Virus record (IMG/VR): IMGVR_UViG_3300025141_000707
Span: 1 to 24,799 of that record
Reading direction: 5' to 3' (one strand)
Source of the DNA: a virus
DNA: 24,799 bases
Of the stretch, positions 21,112 through 24,799 are shown in pieces. The notes below the pieces were generated by a model. It had not been told where the DNA came from. It worked only from the letters and a program-made list of their open reading frames with translations, and did not search any database. The position numbers were made by a program, and so were the translations under genes. Each line of letters starts with the position of its first letter. Position 1 is the stretch's first letter.

Positions 21112-21942
21112 ATGACTGAAACAGCCAACCAGATCATCAACAACGCCCTCACCGCCTACGGCCTCGAAGGGTTACTCACCGACACCGACCTTGATCTGAT
21201 CGGGACATGGCAACGCACCGCCAACATGGACGCCGTGTGGGCACGCGTGCAAACGTCGCAAGCGTATGCCGACAGGTTCCCGGCAATGCAAGGACTCGCT
21301 GCCGCCGGCCGTGCCATCACCGAAGAAACCTACGTCGCCCTGGAACGCCAATACGCAGGGATCTTGTCCATGTATGGGCTACCTGAAACTTTCTACGACG
21401 ACGCCTCAGACTTCGGTGCCCTCATCGAAGGCGATGTGTCGCCGCAAGAGTTCTCGCAACGAGCCGGCCTTGCCGCTGAAGCTGCCGACGCAACCAACCC
21501 TGAAGTTCTCGACCAACTTCGCGACTACTATCAGATCACAGCACAAGACTTGACCGCCTACTATTTGGACCCAGAGAGAGCCACATCAATCTTTGAAGAG
21601 CGGGAACGGTTTGGTGCCGCCCGGATTGGCGCAGCATCTGTGACAACCGGGGTTGGCCCAATCACCCGCCAGACCGCCGAGCAGATTCAACGCGCGGGGA
21701 TCACTGAGACTCAGGCTCGCGGAGGTTTCCGAACGGTAGCCGGTTCCACCCTTGGAGAAGAAACCGCGTCTGAAACGTCAGACTTGACGACCGGTGAACT
21801 TGTCCAAGCAGAGTTCGGACTGGACGAAGAGGCCCGCCTCAAAGCGGAAGAGCGTCGCCAGCGCCGCCTGGCAGGGTTCTCCAAGACCGGCGGTCCCGCA
21901 ATGGGCCGTACCGGATTCGCGGGCCTCGGAACCGCACGTTAG
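21112..21942 (+). CDS. Virion structural protein (actinophage type, unnamed family)
   Basis: 276 aa from ATG 21112, two bases after the preceding stop. Residues 80-190 follow a pattern I associate with actinophage virion proteins: AITEETYVALERQYAGIL, YGLPETFYDD, SDFGALIEGDVSPQEFSQRAGLAAEAA, VLDQLRDYYQIT, DLTAYYLDPERA, ARIGAASVTTGV. The C-terminus is charged and ends in a Gly-rich tail (KTGGPAMGRTGFAGLG). Function unknown; position after the large internal protein genes and before the scaffold suggests a head or internal component. Contains the second copy of the SDFGALI repeat. Confidence 0.7.
   Translation: MTETANQIINNALTAYGLEGLLTDTDLDLIGTWQRTANMDAVWARVQTSQAYADRFPAMQGLAAAGRAITEETYVALERQYAGILSMYGLPETFYDDASDFGALIEGDVSPQEFSQRAGLAAEAADATNPEVLDQLRDYYQITAQDLTAYYLDPERATSIFEERERFGAARIGAASVTTGVGPITRQTAEQIQRAGITETQARGGFRTVAGSTLGEETASETSDLTTGELVQAEFGLDEEARLKAEERRQRRLAGFSKTGGPAMGRTGFAGLGTAR
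21404..21426 (+). repeat. 23-bp repeat encoding SDFGALI (copy 2)
   Basis: Exact match to 18374-18396. In this protein the motif falls in the family's usual SDF position, so this is probably the original copy. Confidence 0.85.
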
Positions 21943-21961
21943 GTTCATTTAGCCAACCGCG

Positions 21962-21990
21962 TTACATGCGTGTGATTTGCATGCTATCGT
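21962..21990 (+). promoter_or_regulatory. Predicted promoter of the head genes
   Basis: TTACAT (21962-21967), 17-base spacer, TATCGT (21985-21990) with TGC directly before it (extended -10). Transcription would start near 21997, giving a leader of about 110 bases before the scaffold-like gene. It is the best sigma-70-like promoter I find in the window and sits in the only real gap of the late region. Confidence 0.6.
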
Positions 21991-22013
21991 GGTCTTCAGA
22001 CGCCGAATGGCCG

Positions 22014-22030
22014 CATGAGTTCATCTCATG
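22014..22030 (+). promoter_or_regulatory. Hairpin in the head-gene leader
   Basis: CATGAG (22014-22019), loop TTCAT, CTCATG (22025-22030). A perfect 6-bp stem in the predicted 5' leader. A second small inverted repeat, GACCG-CC-CGGTC, lies at about 22049-22060. They may stabilise the mRNA or pause transcription; no specific regulator is shown. Confidence 0.4.
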
Positions 22031-22108
22031 TGCGAGCTGTTGGTGCAACCGACCGCCCGGTCGACCTCCAAGACTCGGGTGCGAAACGGCTACTGGAGAG
22101 GGACATAG

Positions 22109-22576
22109 ATGACCGAGGCAAACCAGCCCGACATCGTTGATAACGACGGCGAACCAAAGCGCAACTTTCGCAGAGTCCTCGAGGACCGAGCGTCAGACGC
22201 AGAAGCCAGAGCAGAAGCACTCGAGTCGGAACTTGAAGGGTTGAAACGCAACGATGCGTTTCGCCAAGCAGGGATCGACCCGGCCGATGCCCGACAGTCC
22301 TACTTTGTGAAGGGCTACGAGGGCGAGGTCGACGCTGAGTCCATCCGGCAAGCGGCTCTACAAGCCGGTTTCATTGATGAAACCGGTGGAGGAACCCAGG
22401 CTCCGGGTCAGTTTCGTGAGGAACTGGCGGCACAGCAACGAGTTGCAGACGCCGGCCTCGAAGGCCAGCCGGTGGCGAACCCCGGACTCAATGACCGGAT
22501 CGCCTCCACCACGGACTCTGACGAGCTGAAGGCTCTGATGAAGTCCGAGGGGTTCGAGTTCAACGTGCAAGGCTGA
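22109..22576 (+). CDS. Scaffold-like protein
   Basis: 155 aa from ATG 22109, preceded by GGAGAGGG. Directly upstream of the major capsid gene, where scaffolds lie. The N-terminal half is a charged coiled coil (RRVLEDRASDAEARAEALESELEGLKR, about 18-46), followed by AFRQAGIDPADARQSYFVKGYEGEVDAESIRQAA, a pattern common in phage scaffolding proteins. The C-terminus (DSDELKALMKSEGFEF) is a short helix that may contact the capsid. Scaffolds guide prohead assembly and leave or are cleaved before packaging; no protease domain is seen. Confidence 0.75.
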   Translation: MTEANQPDIVDNDGEPKRNFRRVLEDRASDAEARAEALESELEGLKRNDAFRQAGIDPADARQSYFVKGYEGEVDAESIRQAALQAGFIDETGGGTQAPGQFREELAAQQRVADAGLEGQPVANPGLNDRIASTTDSDELKALMKSEGFEFNVQG

Positions 22577-22577
22577 A

Positions 22578-22610
22578 TACCTCTCTAACCCTTTCAACTA
22601 TTTCGAGGTA
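22578..22610 (+). promoter_or_regulatory. Inverted repeat covering the capsid gene ribosome site
   Basis: TACCTC (22578-22583) is complementary to GAGGTA (22605-22610), with a 21-base loop. GAGG (22605-22608) is the only Shine-Dalgarno-like sequence before the capsid ATG at 22621, at a long 12-base spacing. Folding would mask it, so translation could be modulated. Confidence 0.35.
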
Positions 22611-22620
22611 ACAGCAACTC

Positions 22621-23556
22621 ATGGCATACACCCAGAAGAGCTCACTGAGCTCAGACCAGGTTGCCTTCCAGCAGTTGGCGTACTTCGCGTTTCGCAAGCA
22701 GCCTCTTCACGAGGACTATGCCACCGTGCGTGCCACCCGGCAGTCGCATCGTGGTTCGGGCGTGACGTTCACGAAGTACACCGATCTGGCGCAGGCAACA
22801 TCCGCACTGACGGAAACCAGCGACGTAACTCCCGTTGCGGCTGCCGACTCTCAGGTCACTGTGAACCTGACCGAGTACGGCAACGCGACCGAGACAACGG
22901 CCGCACTGCGAGGACAGTCCTTCCTCAACATCAACGAAGACCTCGCGAATCTGATCGGCTACAACGCAGCCGACAGCCTCGACCAGGTCGTCGCAGACAT
23001 CGCTTACGCCGACTCCACCAACGTCAAGTACGTCGGGCAGTCGAGCCGTGGAGCCTTGCTCACCAGCAACAACCTCACTTCCAACTCGGTTCGTGAAGCA
23101 GTTGCCACTCTGCGTGGATCTGCGGTCCCCACTTGGGACGGCGGCTCCTACGTCGGGTTCGCCCACCCAGATGTCGTCTACGACTTCATCGGCCAAACCG
23201 GCACGGCAGACCTTCGGTCTTTCCAGATCCGGCAGGACGCCCCTGGTGTCCGCAGCGGCGAGATCGGCACCTTCGATGGTGTCCGGTTCATTTCCACTGC
23301 TCGAGCCCTGCTCGTCGCTGATGGTGGTTCAACCACCAACGATGTCTACGGCACGCTCATCATGGGGCAGCAGGCTCTCGCGAAGGCTTACTCGACAATG
23401 TACGGACCCGATCCGACTGTCGAGTTTGGCCCGGTCACGGATCGCCTGCGGCGCTTCCAGCCCATCGGCTGGTACGCCATGTGCGGCTACGGGGTCTTCC
23501 GCGGTGAGGCTTTGTACCGCATCGAGACAACCTCCACCATCGGGGACAACAGTTAG
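22621..23556 (+). CDS. Major capsid protein (N4-gp56-like)
   Basis: 311 aa from ATG 22621. It builds the head shell. The pattern fits the N4-gp56 type of HK97-fold capsid protein: SHRGSGVTFTKYTDLAQATSALTETSDVTPV (about 42-72), VTVNLTEYGNATETTAALRG, then NEDLANLIGYNAADSLDQVVADIAY, RGALLTSNNLTSNSVREAVATLRGS, VGFAHPDVVYDF, IGTFDGVRFISTARALLVADGG and YGTLIMGQQALAKAYSTMYG. Length is in the normal range. Placement after a scaffold-like gene agrees. No N-terminal delta domain is apparent. Confidence 0.88.
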   Translation: MAYTQKSSLSSDQVAFQQLAYFAFRKQPLHEDYATVRATRQSHRGSGVTFTKYTDLAQATSALTETSDVTPVAAADSQVTVNLTEYGNATETTAALRGQSFLNINEDLANLIGYNAADSLDQVVADIAYADSTNVKYVGQSSRGALLTSNNLTSNSVREAVATLRGSAVPTWDGGSYVGFAHPDVVYDFIGQTGTADLRSFQIRQDAPGVRSGEIGTFDGVRFISTARALLVADGGSTTNDVYGTLIMGQQALAKAYSTMYGPDPTVEFGPVTDRLRRFQPIGWYAMCGYGVFRGEALYRIETTSTIGDNS

Positions 23557-23635
23557 CCGAAGGTGACCACACCGTGAGCTTCGCTCCCTCGGCTTTCGAC
23601 GGGCCGGGGGGGCGATGACTCATCGGGAGGAGATG

Positions 23636-23680
23636 ATGGGCTACAAGGTACGGAAACCGCGCAAGCCGAGGAGCCGGTGA
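23636..23680 (+). CDS. Possible very small basic peptide
   Basis: 14 codons (MGYKVRKPRKPRSR) with GGGAGGAG just upstream and a stop that overlaps the next start (TGATG). In-frame ATGs at 23615 and 23633 would give 21 or 15 aa. The strongly basic sequence and good ribosome site suggest it may be translated, but it could also just be the leader of the next gene. The gap 23557-23614 holds no other gene. Confidence 0.3.
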   Translation: MGYKVRKPRKPRSR

Positions 23681-23859
23681 TGGGCCGGTACTCGTCTGTG
23701 GCGATTCTGACTCGTCGTGGGACCAAGAAGTCGACGCCTGTGCGGCGCGACGATGGTCAACCAGGTGGGGTCCGTACTGAGCATTGGGACGGTCGGGTTG
23801 ATGTGGTGGTCGCCCCTGAGTCCGTTGATCTCCGCGTACTCAAGGATGGTGATTCGTAA
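23680..23859 (+). CDS. Small hypothetical virion-region protein
   Basis: 59 aa from ATG 23680 (TGATG with the small upstream ORF); a GTG one codon earlier is also possible. The N-terminus is basic (YSSVAILTRRGTKKSTPVRR), the C-terminal half beta-like and acidic (HWDGRVDVVVAPESVDLRVLKDGD). No family recognised. Its TAA overlaps the next ATG (TAATG), and it lies directly after the capsid gene, so a small head or connector protein is possible. Confidence 0.6.
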   Translation: MGRYSSVAILTRRGTKKSTPVRRDDGQPGGVRTEHWDGRVDVVVAPESVDLRVLKDGDS

Positions 23860-24302
23860 TGGCTGTTACAGCCTCGGGCCTTTTTGTGCCCACATTTCTA
23901 GACATTCTGGACGGGACTCAGCTCGCTGTGGACACGGCGTCGGACACGTTCAAGTGCGCCATGATTACCAACAGTTCGACGCCCGACTTTGACACCCATG
24001 ACGAGTGGGCAGATTTGTCTGGCAACGAGGTTTCGGGTACGGCCTACTCGGCCGGCGGGGTGGCGCTGACTTCGGTGACGTTGACGGGTTCGTCCGGGAC
24101 GATCAAGTTCGATGCTGCCGATTCGTCGTGGTCTACGTCCACGATTTCGAATGCCCGGGCGGCGGTCATCTATGACGACACGTTGTCGGGCGACAAGCTG
24201 ATTTGTCTCGTCAACTTTGGCGCGGATTATTCGTCGGCGAACGGGACGTTCTCGATTACCTGGAACGCGTCTGGTATTTGGACGCTGGATTTGACGCCGT
24301 AG
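23859..24302 (+). CDS. Small virion structural protein
   Basis: 147 aa; ATG overlaps the preceding TAA. Beta-rich and Ser/Thr/Gly-rich, with NSSTPDFDTHDEWADL, then EVSGTAYSAGGVALTSVTLT, KFDAADSSWSTSTISNARAAVIYDD and LVNFGADYSSANGTFSITWNASGIWTLDL. This layout resembles small beta-sandwich virion proteins found after capsid genes in many phages, with unknown exact role (head decoration or tail-linked). The stop TAG is part of the AGGAGG ribosome site of the next gene. Confidence 0.65.
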   Translation: MAVTASGLFVPTFLDILDGTQLAVDTASDTFKCAMITNSSTPDFDTHDEWADLSGNEVSGTAYSAGGVALTSVTLTGSSGTIKFDAADSSWSTSTISNARAAVIYDDTLSGDKLICLVNFGADYSSANGTFSITWNASGIWTLDLTP

Positions 24303-24313
24303 GAGGCTGACTG

Positions 24314-24799
24314 ATGGCAACCTCATTCCCGACGAGTCTGGATACTGCCGGCGGGACGCTTCGCACGGACATCAGTTCGACTACGGATATGGACGCGTCC
24401 GGTTTCGAACATGACGAACTTCATGTGAATGTGCATGGTGCTGCTTTGGCCCTGGAGGCGAAGGTGGGTACGGGGGCTTCGACGCCGGTTGAGGGTGCGG
24501 TGTTGATGGGGACGGGTACTGGTACGTCGGGTTGGTCTACTGCTCCGATGAGTAACCGTAACGCCTGTCTCAACCCGGACATGAAGATCAACCAGCGCGA
24601 GGGCGGTGCGTCGGGTGGCCCGAACGCGGGTTACGTCCTAGATCAGTTCCAACTCTTAGCGTCGGGTGGGACACGCAACTACAACGTCGGGGCGTTCGCT
24701 ATGGGTAGCCCCGCTGCTGCTGGATATGAGTCGCCCAATCACGCTTCGATTGTGATGTCGTCCATGTCCACCGTAGGCGGGTACGTCATCTTTCGTCCC
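24314..24799 (+). CDS. Tail fibre / receptor-binding-type protein (3' truncated by window)
   Basis: ATG 24314 follows AGGAGG (24301-24306) at 7 bases; the frame stays open to the window end (162 codons). Residues about 36-56 (EHDELHVNVHGAALALEAKVG) match the helix found near the N-terminus of many phage fibre proteins (H-x-x-LH-x-x-V-x-x-A-x-x-ALE-x-KVG). Residues about 83-110 (NRNACLNPDMKINQREGG, then GYVLDQFQL) match the 'NRN...N-x-DM-x-I-x-QR...GY-x-x-D-x-F/W' beginning of a carbohydrate-binding or fibre tip domain. The protein probably binds the host surface. Its size and C-terminal domain are unknown because it is cut. Confidence 0.75.
   Translation, partial: MATSFPTSLDTAGGTLRTDISSTTDMDASGFEHDELHVNVHGAALALEAKVGTGASTPVEGAVLMGTGTGTSGWSTAPMSNRNACLNPDMKINQREGGASGGPNAGYVLDQFQLLASGGTRNYNVGAFAMGSPAAAGYESPNHASIVMSSMSTVGGYVIFRP

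Noticed and set aside
1-24799. CRISPR arrays, integrase, transposase, reverse transcriptase (diversity-generating element)
   Set aside because: No regularly spaced repeat array and no ORF with the motifs of these enzymes. The direct repeats found are single pairs around genes.

Overview
The window is part of a tailed-phage genome (or a prophage or metagenomic contig of one). It is GC-rich and densely packed, with many ATGA, GTGA and TGATG stop/start overlaps. The gene types point to an actinobacterial host: a Gp88-family protein, a phage PAPS-reductase-like protein, and long helical virion proteins of a kind seen in actinophages. The host assignment is inference. The capsid resembles the N4-gp56 type, a giant ORF could be an internal/ejected protein, and a fibre-like gene follows soon after the capsid gene. 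No tape-measure or tail-tube gene is visible. Together these fit a short-tailed virion, but the tail genes may lie outside the window.

Layout. (1) Positions 1-1197, + strand: the end of a zinc-finger gene, three small unknown genes and a small protein resembling phage helicase loader/inhibitors. (2) 1198-1473: a convergent gap with a possible promoter, a 14-bp palindrome and two terminator-like hairpins. (3) 4419 down to 1474, - strand: one tightly coupled operon of nine genes, including Gp88, several small Cys-rich proteins and two small membrane proteins. (4) 4420-5665: about 1.2 kb with no supportable gene between divergent operons. It is A/C-rich on the left and extremely G/T-rich on the right, with a nested hairpin at the junction and a G-quadruplex motif. 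(5) 5666-10924, + strand: a small zinc ribbon, a small membrane protein, a PAPS-reductase-like gene, terminase large subunit, portal and a small unknown protein. (6) 10928-21942: a 7.25-kb ORF (2417 aa) and three further probable virion proteins, one with two peptidoglycan-binding-like domains. (7) 21943-24799: a predicted promoter, scaffold-like protein, major capsid protein, small virion genes and the start of a tail fibre gene cut by the window end.

How the parts fit. The left and minus-strand genes look like early or accessory functions; the right part is the packaging and virion module. Terminase and portal package DNA, the scaffold-like and capsid proteins build the head, and the giant protein with its neighbours could be carried in the head and ejected. 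Part of the giant protein resembles an ADP-ribosyltransferase fold, so it could act on the host at entry, as proposed for phage polyvalent proteins.

The most notable structural observation is that two unrelated genes each sit between direct repeats that include the start codon of the next gene: the PAPS-reductase-like gene before the terminase, and a 41-aa zinc-ribbon gene before the Gp88 gene. In each case, recombination between the repeats would remove the gene and leave the next gene's start intact.
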